A stretch of 32,554 nt of DNA from Spirochaetota bacterium (GTDB lineage: Bacteria; Spirochaetota; JAGLSM01; JAKPMW01): contig JAITCI010000048.1 in the NCBI GenBank assembly GCA_031283155.1, positions 1-32,554 on the forward strand, read 5' to 3'. Each line of letters starts with the position of its first letter. Position 1 is the first letter of the stretch. The position numbers were made by a program, and so were the translations under genes. This document shows, in pieces, positions 1 to 8,505 of this stretch. The notes beneath the pieces are model-generated. The model did no database searches and was not told the DNA's origin. It worked only from the letters and a program-made list of their open reading frames with translations.

Positions 1-1964
1 TCGAGGGTGGCGATATTGCCGCGCATTTCGCGCGCGGTTTTCCATGAGAGCCGCCCCGCCTCGTACATATCCTGGATAAGGCCGCGCTCTATCCGGAAGC
101 CCTTCAGGGCAAGCTCCGAGACAAGGGGGGTGTTCGTTTCGAGGTGTACGGCGGGGTTACCTTTCCGCCCATGCCGTATCGCGGCGGAGAGCGTGTACCA
201 GGATTCCAGTTTTTCATACAGGGCGTCGTTCCCGCCGGTTTTTTTCGCGCGCAATTTTTTCAGGACATAATCAGCGTTGCGATCCAAAAGCGTATCCATT
301 GATTCCTGCGGCGCGCCCGTCTTTCCGCGCGTATGCTGCTTGCGGTGATGCAGCCCGAGGAGGCTGAAAATTGTGTGTATCGTAAAATGTTTCCTCTTGC
401 GCGAGAAAATAACCAGACGCTCATCCATAAACGCGATACACTGCCGCGCGGTCTCTTCGTCAGCGCGCCCCTCTTCGAGCAAGAGGAGCGTATTCTCTTT
501 CTCCCATGCAAATATCTCGAGCAAGAGTTCCCGCTCGGCGGCGAGTTCCTGCCGCACCAGGGAACGCGCGCGGAGAGGCGAAGCATTCTCGCGCCGGTAA
601 TAGCTCCCCACAACCGTCAGAGTGGCTCTGCGGTTTTCCTCTGTCGCGTCAGTAAGGAGACGGGCGGTTACGGTCTGGATGATTTCGGCATACGCCTCAT
701 CCTCGGCGGCGCTGCGCGTTTTCTCGTCCGTCCCGGCGGCGAACAGGGGCAGGATAAAATTGGTAATGAGCAATGAAATCACGATCACGCCGCTCGCAAG
801 CAATATGATCAGGCTGCGCTCCGGGAACGCGCTCCCATCGGCAAGCAGGAGCGGGATCGACATCACGCTTGCCAGCGTTACCGCGCCGCGCGCGCCTGCA
901 AGACTGAAGAGCAGAGCCGCGCGCGCCTGCCCGATGGGGATATCGGGATCCTGATATATTTTTCTGCGCACCGCCGCCGTAAACCATATAAAACGGGTCA
1001 GCAGTAACGCGAGCATGATAATGAAAACTATGCCCGCAATTTGCGCGGGGGACAGCTCGTGAAACCCCCGCGCCGTCCGCAGAATATCGGGGAGCTGCGT
1101 CCCGAGCATCACAAAAACCACGCCGTTTAAGGTGAAGGCAAGCGCCTCCCATATATTTTCCTGCGCGATATGCAGCTGAATGGTTTCGGGGTTGAGCCTG
1201 TCGCGCAAAACCGAGTACCCGATGCCCGCCGCAAAAACCGCGAGGATACCGCTCACATGGAGCGCCTCGGCGGCCATGTATATGACAAACGGCGTCAGGA
1301 TATCGAGGAGGATATGCAGCGTAACATTATCCATCCCCAGAGAGCGCAGCCAGCGCACGCCCACCTGCCGGAACCAAATCATAATCACACCGGCAAATAT
1401 GCCGCCGAAACCCAGCAGCAAAAACTTTATCGCCGCCCCGCCGACTGAAAACGCGCCCGTGGTGACGGCGGCGAGCGCAAACTGAAAAGAGACTATGCCC
1501 GAGGCGTCATTGATGATCGATTCGCCGGAGAGGATGCTCATGATCTTCGGCGGTACGCGCACACGCCGCCGCACCGAGTCCACCGCCACGTCGTCGGTCG
1601 GGCCAAGCGCGCCGATCAAAACGCAGGCCGCAGCGAAGGGAATCGCGGGAATCAGCAGATGGATAAGGCCGCCCACCGCGCAGACCGTGATAAAAACCAG
1701 CGCCACCGCCGAACCGATAATCACCCCCTTCATCTTCCACATCGTTTTTTTGTCCATCATCATGCTGGTATAAAACACAAGCGGCGCGATAAAGAGTACA
1801 AAGAAGAGTTCGGGGTCAAACTGAAATTCAAAGGGGAGCAGCGACGCGAGCGCGCCCAGCGCAATCTGGATGATCGGCACGGAGACCAGCGGCACAAAGC
1901 GGTTGATCACATTGGAGAGCAAGACCGCCACAAGAAGAATCAGGACATATTCAAATACCTGCAC
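1..1964 (-). CDS. CPA1-type Na+/H+ antiporter (NhaP-like), partial, 3' end off the window
   Basis: This inner-membrane exchanger would swap Na+ (or K+) for H+ to control internal pH and salt. I translated it by hand on the minus strand. The frame is open from a GTG at 1964 to the left edge (654 codons), so the C-terminus is missing. An in-frame TGA lies four codons upstream of the GTG, and AGGTG lies just before it, which fixes the start. The N-terminal part has many hydrophobic helices. It carries family motifs: GPTDDVAV (the usual form is PTDPVAV), GESIINDASGIV, and GARGAVTLA before the last helices. A long hydrophilic, charged C-terminal domain follows from about residue 410, as in the bacterial a_cpa1 group. 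The TDD in place of TDP at the ion site is slightly unusual. The family is confident; the ion specificity is not. Confidence 0.9.
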   Translation of the reverse strand, partial: MQVFEYVLILLVAVLLSNVINRFVPLVSVPIIQIALGALASLLPFEFQFDPELFFVLFIAPLVFYTSMMMDKKTMWKMKGVIIGSAVALVFITVCAVGGLIHLLIPAIPFAAACVLIGALGPTDDVAVDSVRRRVRVPPKIMSILSGESIINDASGIVSFQFALAAVTTGAFSVGGAAIKFLLLGFGGIFAGVIMIWFRQVGVRWLRSLGMDNVTLHILLDILTPFVIYMAAEALHVSGILAVFAAGIGYSVLRDRLNPETIQLHIAQENIWEALAFTLNGVVFVMLGTQLPDILRTARGFHELSPAQIAGIVFIIMLALLLTRFIWFTAAVRRKIYQDPDIPIGQARAALLFSLAGARGAVTLASVMSIPLLLADGSAFPERSLIILLASGVIVISLLITNFILPLFAAGTDEKTRSAAEDEAYAEIIQTVTARLLTDATEENRRATLTVVGSYYRRENASPLRARSLVRQELAAERELLLEIFAWEKENTLLLLEEGRADEETARQCIAFMDERLVIFSRKRKHFTIHTIFSLLGLHHRKQHTRGKTGAPQESMDTLLDRNADYVLKKLRAKKTGGNDALYEKLESWYTLSAAIRHGRKGNPAVHLETNTPLVSELALKGFRIERGLIQDMYEAGRLSWKTAREMRGNIATL

Positions 1965-2088
1965 AGGAGCACCTCACGCTTAATTGTACTCAACTGCGCG
2001 CGCCCGGCACGATATAAAACGCGGAGAGCGGGAAGGGACAGACCGGCGCAAAGTCCCGGAATGACAGGGTGTGTCCCTGATCAAAAAG

Positions 2089-3318
2089 TTATTTCCAGCT
2101 ACCTGAGACATCAAACTCCAGAAGTTCTTTTTTTGAGTTACGTTTACGGATTGGACGCGCTGCAATTCTTTCAAAACCAATTTCAGCCAGCATATCCGAG
2201 TAGAGCCGCTCTGTTGGCAGCAATGTACCATAAAATACTGAATTGCCGACAATGTAATGAATCTTGCCGCCGGGACACATCACATTTGCAAGACTGGTAA
2301 AATGACGCCACATATCTTCGGCGTATTTTGCTATATAATTCGCCAATAAACGTCCATTGGTATTATTGGTATGCGCTATGGCGTCGAGTGTACGCGCAAG
2401 CCATTTTGGAATGAAAGTATTTTTGTCTGGTTTCCATGCCGCTAAACGGCTTGTGGCAATCCCCCATGTACCGCCAATAGCCTGCCAGTCAAGTTCTCCG
2501 GCCTCCCGGCCATTTGTCAAATAGCCTAACCAATACATATATGGGCGCAGTTCGCGGATATACGACATTCGGTTTGCATAGGGAGGCGAAGTAATAACCA
2601 AATCAAATTTATCATCCAGTTGACTCAATACGCGGGCGTCGCCATGAATGACCCTCGTTAAGGCGTCATATGTTTTCATCGCGTCAGACAGGATAGCGGA
2701 CACGTGAGCGCGGAACATATCAGGCATATCGGCAGGGAAACCAAGATCGATTTGGCTGTTCGTACGGAATGACATGGATTGATGATTAAAGGCTGCGTTC
2801 GAAAGGGTTATAAGTGTACGGCAGAAAGCAATCAACAATAAAGATCGCTCAGGCGATCCTGCTATCGTCGTTTGTTCGATAGCCGCGCGCAGCCGACAGA
2901 GAAAATCCCGGGCTGGTTTGCTCCACCACCGATCAATGTTATAAATTGGCGGTTCGGCTACAGGGATCAAATCGGGTTTTCTGGTAATGGCGATGGTTTC
3001 TTTGCATACCTCGCGCGCCGCCTGAATGACCGCCTGAGAATAATTTGCGGTTTTGGTTTCAGTCAACCAAACAAGAAATGGATTTATTTCAACTGTGTCT
3101 GCGTCGAAACCCAGACTGGCGGCGCACAGAGCGGTGGTTCCTGTACCACAAAATGGATCGAACACATGGGATGGTTTGCCGGGAAACGCAGACAGGAGTT
3201 CATCCACTATTTTGACAGAATATGCCGGAGTAAGGCGCAGCCAGCCGTGCCGTCCGGCGCTGTGATTATATTTTTGCGTATAGTCAGCCCGTTGAAGCAG
3301 AGAATCAGCAGAGTTCAT
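2089..3318 (-). CDS. Type II DNA methyltransferase (amino-methylating, TSPPY class)
   Basis: This enzyme would methylate an exocyclic amino group (N4 of cytosine or N6 of adenine) at a recognition site and so protect the host from the adjacent nuclease. The 409 residues include the AdoMet-binding motif I, DPFCGTGTTAL, at about 53-63, an acidic motif II residue in VEINPF at about 78, and the catalytic motif IV, TSPPY, at 243-247. Motif I precedes motif IV. The segment between them is long and probably contains target recognition. The ATG overlaps the stop of the upstream nuclease gene by 4 bp (3315-3318, ATGA), so the two are translationally coupled. The pair is richer in A/T than its neighbours, which suggests recent transfer. 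The target sequence cannot be read from the protein. Confidence 0.9.
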   Translation of the reverse strand: MNSADSLLQRADYTQKYNHSAGRHGWLRLTPAYSVKIVDELLSAFPGKPSHVFDPFCGTGTTALCAASLGFDADTVEINPFLVWLTETKTANYSQAVIQAAREVCKETIAITRKPDLIPVAEPPIYNIDRWWSKPARDFLCRLRAAIEQTTIAGSPERSLLLIAFCRTLITLSNAAFNHQSMSFRTNSQIDLGFPADMPDMFRAHVSAILSDAMKTYDALTRVIHGDARVLSQLDDKFDLVITSPPYANRMSYIRELRPYMYWLGYLTNGREAGELDWQAIGGTWGIATSRLAAWKPDKNTFIPKWLARTLDAIAHTNNTNGRLLANYIAKYAEDMWRHFTSLANVMCPGGKIHYIVGNSVFYGTLLPTERLYSDMLAEIGFERIAARPIRKRNSKKELLEFDVSGSWK

Positions 3319-4130
3319 GGCGTTTCCGGCGCGAGCAGTGTGCGTAAAATATTGTCGATTTCATCGCGCAAAGTACCTTTGTTGCGCTGAAAGAAACCCG
3401 CCAGATCGTACCCTACTACTTGAGCCATAAAATCGTACGTTGAACGCAATGGATCGTTGAGGCCGGTAATACCTGTTAAAACAGACCATCTTTCAGCACG
3501 ATATCGAAGCAGAATATCACTATCGATCTGAGTGGATAGTATGACGGCGCAAGGCAAATAGGCATTTATGTAGGCAGTCGCTGCATTGGCTATATCGGCA
3601 TTTTGACGTTTTGAATCCTTGCTTTTATATCCCTGACGCACCTCAAAAACCGTGCCTATGAGAGATTCAGAAATGGAAAGCGTGACTCCAGATAAGCGAG
3701 CGGCCTCCTGCATCCATGTATGAAAACGCTTTTGTGCAACTTTATTTTTGATTTCAGTTAAATCAACTTTACCATCCAAATAAAGAGTGCGGGGTTTATT
3801 CCCGAAGCCCGGGACAGAATAAGACCAGTTCACGGTTTCGGCAGAGAGTCCCAAATGATCGCATAGGATCCGGCGAAACAGCTTTTCACAGCCAATACCG
3901 ATCTGGCGGTAAACGCTGGTCATTCCGCCTGCTGCTTTATGCGCAGCATACAATAATGGGTTGTCAAGACCAAACCACGCATAAAAAGGGTCATCATGGT
4001 AGAGCGCCTGAAACTCGGACAGAGCAAGCCCTGAACTTCGCCCTTGACCAAATTTAGGCTTATAGCGGGTGCAAACACGGATCGATTCGATAACGATTTG
4101 CAAATAACTGTCATCCTGTGGCTGAGTCAT
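3315..4130 (-). CDS. Probable type II restriction endonuclease
   Basis: I infer this is the cleavage partner of the methyltransferase that follows it. The evidence is position (overlapping start-stop, same strand), size (271 residues, typical for type II enzymes) and a polar block with a plausible nuclease core. That block has YLDGKVDLTEIKNK at about 117-130 and FEVRQGYKSKDSKR at about 162-175, whose acidic and lysine residues could form a PD-(D/E)XK-like site. I do not recognise the subfamily. The ATG at 4130 has GGAAAGG and AAGG purine runs upstream. Codon use and base composition resemble the methyltransferase, not the surrounding genome. The alternative is an accessory protein of unknown function. 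The family call rests mostly on context. Confidence 0.7.
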   Translation of the reverse strand: MTQPQDDSYLQIVIESIRVCTRYKPKFGQGRSSGLALSEFQALYHDDPFYAWFGLDNPLLYAAHKAAGGMTSVYRQIGIGCEKLFRRILCDHLGLSAETVNWSYSVPGFGNKPRTLYLDGKVDLTEIKNKVAQKRFHTWMQEAARLSGVTLSISESLIGTVFEVRQGYKSKDSKRQNADIANAATAYINAYLPCAVILSTQIDSDILLRYRAERWSVLTGITGLNDPLRSTYDFMAQVVGYDLAGFFQRNKGTLRDEIDNILRTLLAPETP

Positions 4131-4384
4131 GCTGCCTTATACCTTTCCCGCTATTTGGTACATATTACCATAAACGGCTGCCTTCCGCAAAAACCAGGTA
4201 CTGCTTTGAAACAAATTATCAAAGAAAAAACTTAAAAATCCACTGCTTCTGTATCAACAGAATCTTCAGTAAATAATTCTGCTATGAGAGTACGTACAAT
4301 ATGCCCCTCTGATAAAATTCCGTAAGCCTCGGCGCTCTGTATTCCGACGAGATAAGAGAGATCTCTTTAATGTAAAGGAAGCCC
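4131..4384. other. Intergenic stretch with a possible gene remnant
   Basis: This A/T-rich segment lies between the nuclease start and a small plus-strand ORF. On the minus strand, 4232-4366 is an open frame of 44 codons between two stops with no good start. It would encode a peptide containing EAYGILSEGHIVRTLIAELF and a very acidic end. It reads like the C-terminal tail of a real protein left by a deletion next to the restriction-modification island. I cannot assign it to a family. Confidence 0.3.
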
Positions 4385-4522
4385 ATGAAAAACGCCGAAA
4401 TTTTCACCGCGAAACAAGAAGATGTATACGAAGCCGCAACATACCCGACGGAGCGCAAACTCAGCGCGCTCGAGATCAAGGAATTGAAACGCACCCTCGC
4501 CGCGCTGATCATCGGCGGTTAA
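4385..4522 (+). CDS. Small ORF, 45 residues, unknown function
   Basis: This is an ATG-initiated ORF with AAGGA seven to eight bases upstream. It encodes a 45-residue, probably helical peptide, starting MKNAEIFTAKQEDVYEAA and ending LKRTLAALIIGG. The C-terminal part is amphipathic to hydrophobic. Its third positions are GC-rich, as in the host genes and unlike the A/T-rich stretch before it. Its position between a restriction-modification island and purH, alone on the plus strand, says nothing about function. It could be a real small protein or the 5' end of a truncated gene; the good ribosome site favours translation. Confidence 0.45.
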   Translation: MKNAEIFTAKQEDVYEAATYPTERKLSALEIKELKRTLAALIIGG

Positions 4523-4605
4523 ATACGCGGATACTGCGGCAACATTCTTGTTCTGCGTGTAGTTTTTGTCTTTCTCATACAAGCGGGACAGCCGCTTTGC
4601 GCGTT

Positions 4606-4671
4606 TATGCCTTTACCCCTTTACACCCTGTGGGTGCCAGGGGGCAAGGGTACAAGCGACGTCCTGTTCTA
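4606..4671. repeat. Dispersed palindromic repeat at the 3' end of purH
   Basis: This compound hairpin sequence contains the TTTACCCC...GGGGCAAGGGTA module, with an inner CACCC-TGT-GGGTG hairpin. It is followed by a GACGTCCTGTTCTAG half-module. On the minus strand the repeat starts with the TAG that ends purH. Related modules occur at 5033-5060, 17399-17429 and 22345-22370. It may also act as a transcription terminator for purH, though it has no T-run. Confidence 0.7.
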
Positions 4672-6450
4672 GTGCGTAAAATGTCTGCGCCTCGTTAACA
4701 CCTGCGCGATGCCGTGTTCGTCGCAGGCGGCGCGCACCTCGTCGTCGCGGACGGAGCCGCCCGGCTGGATGATCGCGCGCACCCCCGCCTCCGCCGCGAG
4801 ATCCACGTTATCGCGGAACGGAAAAAAGGCGTCCGAGGCGAGAACAAGCGATCCGAATTCCGCGACTCTCGCTGCGGGTCTCGCAGCTATCTTGCCTGCG
4901 GCGATGCGCACCGAATCCACGCGGCTCATCTGCCCCGCGCCGCAGCCCAATAAGATCTGCCCTCTTTTTGTACTCCCCTCGCTCACAGTATGCGCAGAGC
5001 GAACTTGCGGCGTTGCTTCGCAAGCGCCTGTGTCTTTACCCCCTGTGGGAGCAAGGGTATCGCGCGGGACAGTACCTCCTTGTACTAGCCCTTCGCAAGA
5101 GCGTACATCCATGTACGCGCGCGGGACAGTACCTCCTTGTACTAGCCCAGCGCCGATGCAGATCGCGTTGGAGCGCACGTGCTTCACGATCTTCCACACA
5201 AATTCGAGGGAATCGAGTTCTGTTTCGCTGGGCGCGCGCGCGCTCGCGACGCTCCATTGTTCGCGCGCGGTGCCGGGAATATCTTCCTGCTGATAGAGCC
5301 ACCCCCCGCGCACACGCCGCGCCCGAAACGCGCGCGGAATTTCCGGCACGATAAAGGGCTTGGGCGCGCGCATGAGGCGGAGATTTTTTTTGCTCTCCAG
5401 AATCGAGAGCGCCTCCGCGCTGAAGGAGGGCGCGAGGATGAGTTCTACGAAGCGCCCGGCCAGAAACCGCGCCGTGTCCGCGTCGAGTTCGCGCGTACAG
5501 CCGATAACGCTTCCGAATGCGGCCTGGTCGTCGCCCTCCCAGGCCAGGGCGCAGGCGATGGCCTGCGATTCGGCGAGCGCCGCGCCGCAGGGGTTGTTAT
5601 GCTTCAGGATGCAGCAGAAATGATCTTTCTCAAAAGCGAATTCCCGCAATATCTCGAGCGCCGCCGAGAGATCGAGCAGATTGTTATACGAAAGTTCTTT
5701 GCCCTGCAGCTGCTCGCAGTCATGGACGCCCAGTTCGGGGCTTGGCAATGGATCGCGGTAAAACGCGGCGCGCTGGTGCGGGTTCTCGCCGTAGCGCAGC
5801 TCCTGCCGGAACACCGCGCCGAAAGCAATCGACGATGGCATGGCGGCTTGCGAAGCCGCGTCGGCTTGACCAGAAGCGAACCATTCCGCGATAGCGGCGT
5901 CGTAGGCCGCCGTGTGCCGAAAGACTTTCGCCGCGAGCGAGCGCCGGAAAGCGGACGCTTCCTCCCCGGCGGCCTGCAATATAGCGAGCAGCGGATCGTA
6001 GTCCGCCGGATCCCAAACAGCATAGACCCGCGCGCAATTTTTGGCGGCTGCGCGCAAGAGGGACGGCCCGCCAATATCTATTTGTTCAAGAGTACCCGGA
6101 TCAAAAAGGAAGTCTGCAACCGACCCCTCGCGCACCGAGTCGGCAAATGGATACAAATTAACGACCACGATATCAATCGGCTGGATGCGCTGCTCCGCAA
6201 GGCTTGCGCGATCCGGTTCGCTTTCGCGCGCGAGGATGCCCGCGAAGATCGCGGGGTGCAGGGTCTTGACGCGCCCGCCCAGCATCTCGGGAAAGCCCGT
6301 GACAGCGGCGGCGTCGGTGCAGGCTATACCTTCGGCGGCAAGATGGGCGCGCGTACCGCCCGTGGAGATGAGGGTATAGCCCCGGTCGAGCAGCCCCCGC
6401 GCGAGGTCCGCGACGCCGCGTTTGTCCGAAACCGAAAGCAAGGCGTACAT
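4669..6450 (-). CDS. purH: Bifunctional AICAR transformylase / IMP cyclohydrolase, with an in-frame repeat insertion
   Basis: PurH carries out the last two steps of IMP synthesis: formylation of AICAR and ring closure. The N-terminal cyclohydrolase domain shows LLSVSDKRGV, STGGT and TGFPEMLGGRVKTLHP. The transformylase domain shows LKHNNPCGAA and GAGQMSRVDS. The start is ATG 6450, behind GGAGGAGT, not the in-frame ATG at 6537. The protein has 593 residues, about 60 more than usual. The excess is a block at about 435-496, between SNAICIGA and GQILLGCGAGQMSRV, where other PurH proteins have a turn of about 11 residues. The block is encoded by dispersed repeats and includes LVQGGTVPR twice. The frame stays open and the catalytic motifs are intact, so the enzyme is probably active. 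It ends at a TAG supplied by another repeat. Confidence 0.95.
   Translation of the reverse strand: MYALLSVSDKRGVADLARGLLDRGYTLISTGGTRAHLAAEGIACTDAAAVTGFPEMLGGRVKTLHPAIFAGILARESEPDRASLAEQRIQPIDIVVVNLYPFADSVREGSVADFLFDPGTLEQIDIGGPSLLRAAAKNCARVYAVWDPADYDPLLAILQAAGEEASAFRRSLAAKVFRHTAAYDAAIAEWFASGQADAASQAAMPSSIAFGAVFRQELRYGENPHQRAAFYRDPLPSPELGVHDCEQLQGKELSYNNLLDLSAALEILREFAFEKDHFCCILKHNNPCGAALAESQAIACALAWEGDDQAAFGSVIGCTRELDADTARFLAGRFVELILAPSFSAEALSILESKKNLRLMRAPKPFIVPEIPRAFRARRVRGGWLYQQEDIPGTAREQWSVASARAPSETELDSLEFVWKIVKHVRSNAICIGAGLVQGGTVPRAYMDVRSCEGLVQGGTVPRDTLAPTGGKDTGACEATPQVRSAHTVSEGSTKRGQILLGCGAGQMSRVDSVRIAAGKIAARPAARVAEFGSLVLASDAFFPFRDNVDLAAEAGVRAIIQPGGSVRDDEVRAACDEHGIAQVLTRRRHFTH
4963..5148. 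repeat. Compound palindromic repeat inserted in frame within purH
   Basis: Two perfect 31-bp direct copies (5061-5091 and 5118-5148) flank a hairpin, GCGTACAT-CC-ATGTACGC, at 5100-5117. Next to them lie a TTTACCCCC-TGT-GGGAGCAAGGGTA module (about 5033-5060) and a further CTCGCTC...GAGCGAA palindrome (about 4978-5005). Each piece has relatives elsewhere in the window: 15342-15427, 17399-17429, 30653-30716, 31937-32000. The exact insertion borders are uncertain by a few codons. Confidence 0.85.
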
Positions 6451-6451
6451 A

Positions 6452-6688
6452 TCACTCCTCCGGGGTACGTGTTTTGCGCAGAGCCCGCGCCATCCGTTCA
6501 GTCTCGCGCCGATGCGCAAGCGGCTTTGCCGCTTCACGCCTGGGCGCGCCGGACGAACCGGACGGGAGAGCGAGGATGCGCGCGTCGTGCAGGAGCCGCA
6601 GGCGTTTTATGCGGTGCATAAAAAAAGCGCCCAACGCCTGCACAAAAATCACGCAAAAAAATATGAAGAATACCGTGAAATTTCTCAA
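6452..6688 (-). CDS. Small single-pass membrane protein upstream of purH
   Basis: This frame runs from a TTG at 6688, with GGAG six bases upstream, to a TGA at 6452-6454. The stop overlaps the ribosome-binding region of purH, leaving one base before the purH ATG. It would encode 78 residues: a strongly hydrophobic N-terminal segment (NFTVFFIFFCVIFVQALGAFF) and then a basic cytoplasmic tail rich in Arg and Ala. No family is recognised. The tight spacing suggests translational coupling with purH, perhaps as an operon leader. The non-ATG start is the main weakness. An ATG further upstream (about 6716) is out of frame, and a downstream ATG would remove the hydrophobic segment. Confidence 0.5.
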   Translation of the reverse strand: MRNFTVFFIFFCVIFVQALGAFFMHRIKRLRLLHDARILALPSGSSGAPRREAAKPLAHRRETERMARALRKTRTPEE

Positions 6689-6787
6689 TTTTTCTCCGGC
6701 TCCGCGAAATAATTCATTGTTCCCTCTTATAATTCCCGCCAAGCTATGATACCATAGCCTGTATATAAAGCCAACGGAGGTGTGTCC

Positions 6788-8098
6788 ATGCGCGTCTATG
6801 ATTGTATCAAAAAGAAACGTGACGGCGGAAAGCTCAGCGCCGCCGAGATCGAGCATATCGTTACCGGCGCAGCGAACGAGAGCATCCCCGATTATCAGCT
6901 CGCCGCCTTTTTGATGGCCGTATATATCCGCGGGATGGACGACGAGGAAACCGGCGATTATACGCGCGCGATGATGCACTCGGGGGACGTTTTTGATCTC
7001 TCCGCCATTGATCCGAAAACAGTGGACAAACATTCCACGGGCGGCGTGGGCGACAAGATCTCGCTGATCCTCGCGCCCTCGGTCGCGGCGGGCGGCGCCA
7101 TAGTCCCGATGATGAGCGGGCGCGGGCTTGGACACACCGGCGGCACGCTCGACAAGCTCGAGGCGATCCCGGGCTACCGCGTTGGGCTCTCGAGCGAAGA
7201 ATTTATGGAGGCGCTCAAAAAAATAGGCGTCGCGATCATCGGGCAAACAGGCCGCCTCGCGCCCGCCGACAAAAAGCTCTACGCGCTCCGCGACGTAACG
7301 GCGACCATAAGCTCCATCCCGCTGATCACCGGCAGCATCATGGGTAAAAAACTGGCCGCCGGTCCCGCCTCGATAGTCATGGACGTAAAATGGGGCTCCG
7401 GCACCTTTATGCGCACGGTTGCGGACGCGCGCGCGCTGGCCGCCTCGCTGACCGCCGCCGCGAAGCACATGGGGCGCAGCGTGACCTGCTATATCACCGA
7501 TATGAACCAGCCGCTGGGCTTTATGATTGGGAATATGCTCGAGATCCTCGAGGTGATAGACTGCCTGCACGGGCGCGGCCCCGCCGATATAATGGAACTC
7601 ACGCGCGCCCAGGCCGGCTCGATGCTTGTGTTCGCGGGCAAGGCAAAAACCTACGACGAGGGCTGCGCGATATTTGATCGCGTGATCGCCGACGGCAGCG
7701 CCTTCAATAAATTCTGCGATATGGTTGCTTTCCAGGGCGGCGACGCAGGCTATGTGCGCGATCCCGCAAAATTCAGGCGCGCCGAAAAGCGCATCGCAGT
7801 CCCCGCCGCAGCCGACGGCTACATCAATACCATGGACGGCACCTCTATCGGCATCTCCGCGATCTACCTCGGCGGCGGACGCGAAAAATCGGAAGACATA
7901 ATCGACCACGCGGTGGGGATCGAGATAGTCAAAAAATGCGGCGACGCGGTCAAAAAGGGCGAAACCATCGCATGGATGCACGCGAACCCCGCCTCGCGCC
8001 TCGACGAGGCAATGGCGAAATACCAGAGCGCTATTGATATTAAAAGCAAGCCGCCCGAAAAACTTCCGCTGATCGTGGAGTGGATGAGTTCAACCTGA
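6788..8098 (+). CDS. pdp: Pyrimidine-nucleoside (thymidine) phosphorylase
   Basis: This salvage enzyme splits thymidine, uridine or deoxyuridine with phosphate to give the free base and (deoxy)ribose-1-phosphate. The 436 residues match the family length. The phosphate loop KHSTGGVGDK is at 81-90 and the family signature SGRGLGHTGGTLDKLE at 110-125. The N-terminal IPDYQLAAFLMAVY is closer to Bacillus-type Pdp than to E. coli DeoA, so broad pyrimidine specificity is likely. The start is ATG 6788, because GGAGG ends seven bases upstream; a GTG at 6782 is too close to that site. It is divergent from the purH pair across a gap of about 100 bp, and both act in nucleotide metabolism. Confidence 0.95.
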   Translation: MRVYDCIKKKRDGGKLSAAEIEHIVTGAANESIPDYQLAAFLMAVYIRGMDDEETGDYTRAMMHSGDVFDLSAIDPKTVDKHSTGGVGDKISLILAPSVAAGGAIVPMMSGRGLGHTGGTLDKLEAIPGYRVGLSSEEFMEALKKIGVAIIGQTGRLAPADKKLYALRDVTATISSIPLITGSIMGKKLAAGPASIVMDVKWGSGTFMRTVADARALAASLTAAAKHMGRSVTCYITDMNQPLGFMIGNMLEILEVIDCLHGRGPADIMELTRAQAGSMLVFAGKAKTYDEGCAIFDRVIADGSAFNKFCDMVAFQGGDAGYVRDPAKFRRAEKRIAVPAAADGYINTMDGTSIGISAIYLGGGREKSEDIIDHAVGIEIVKKCGDAVKKGETIAWMHANPASRLDEAMAKYQSAIDIKSKPPEKLPLIVEWMSST

Positions 8099-8505
8099 TT
8101 GATATTCATGGTACGGCGTCCAAAGCTGCGGAGATATCCAGTGTCGCGCGAACGGGAGCGCCGGCGCATCGGGTTTCCGGAGCGAATACACGTATGCGAA
8201 GCGGGGCTGCGGCGGCGCGCTTCGGTTTTTTTCCGTAGTTCGGATATGGATCAATTTTCACAGATTTCTTTGTCGTTTTCACCTACAGGATGTCACGTAA
8301 TTGCTTGACGAACGTAGGCGCGCAAAGACCGCGACATTACCCTGCGGGTACTTCGCCATTTCCGAAGTACGTACTCCTTCTTCTGGAAACTGCGCCCACA
8401 TTCCACACTCTTTGGATGCGAGCACACCTTTGGCTTTCCCCTACTCGGGGAAAGACTAACCCGATCAACGCGAGTGGGGTTCAGAGGGCATTCCGGGTTA
8501 TAACC
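8099..8505. other. Gene-free stretch with one inverted-repeat copy and a hairpin
   Basis: I see no convincing gene here. The stretch holds the left copy of a 43-bp inverted repeat (8317-8359) and a perfect hairpin, CTTTCCCC/GGGGAAAG, at 8434-8454 just past the 3' end of the nuclease-like gene. The hairpin lacks a T-run but could end transcription from that gene. Confidence 0.5.
8317..8359 (+). repeat. Left copy of a 43-bp inverted repeat flanking the nuclease-like gene
   Basis: This is identical, in inverted orientation, to 9434-9476 except for three adjacent positions (TGC against ACA). It contains an internal hairpin, ATTACCC-TGC-GGGTACT, and starts GGCGCGCAAAGACCGCGAC. The variable triplet lies at the loop of that hairpin. 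Confidence 0.85.

Noticed and set aside
5061-5148. Two 31-bp direct repeats with a 26-bp spacer, like a minimal CRISPR array
   Set aside because: The spacer is itself a palindrome of the dispersed family, the repeats lie inside purH, and there are no cas genes.
5179-6621. Plus-strand open frame of 480 codons
   Set aside because: Antisense to purH with no family motif; a by-product of high GC.
6782-6787. GTG start for the nucleoside phosphorylase
   Set aside because: It lies one base from GGAGG; the ATG at 6788 has correct spacing.
6452-7981. Minus-strand open frame of 509 codons
   Set aside because: Mostly antisense to the nucleoside phosphorylase; only its last 78 codons, outside that gene, look like a real protein.
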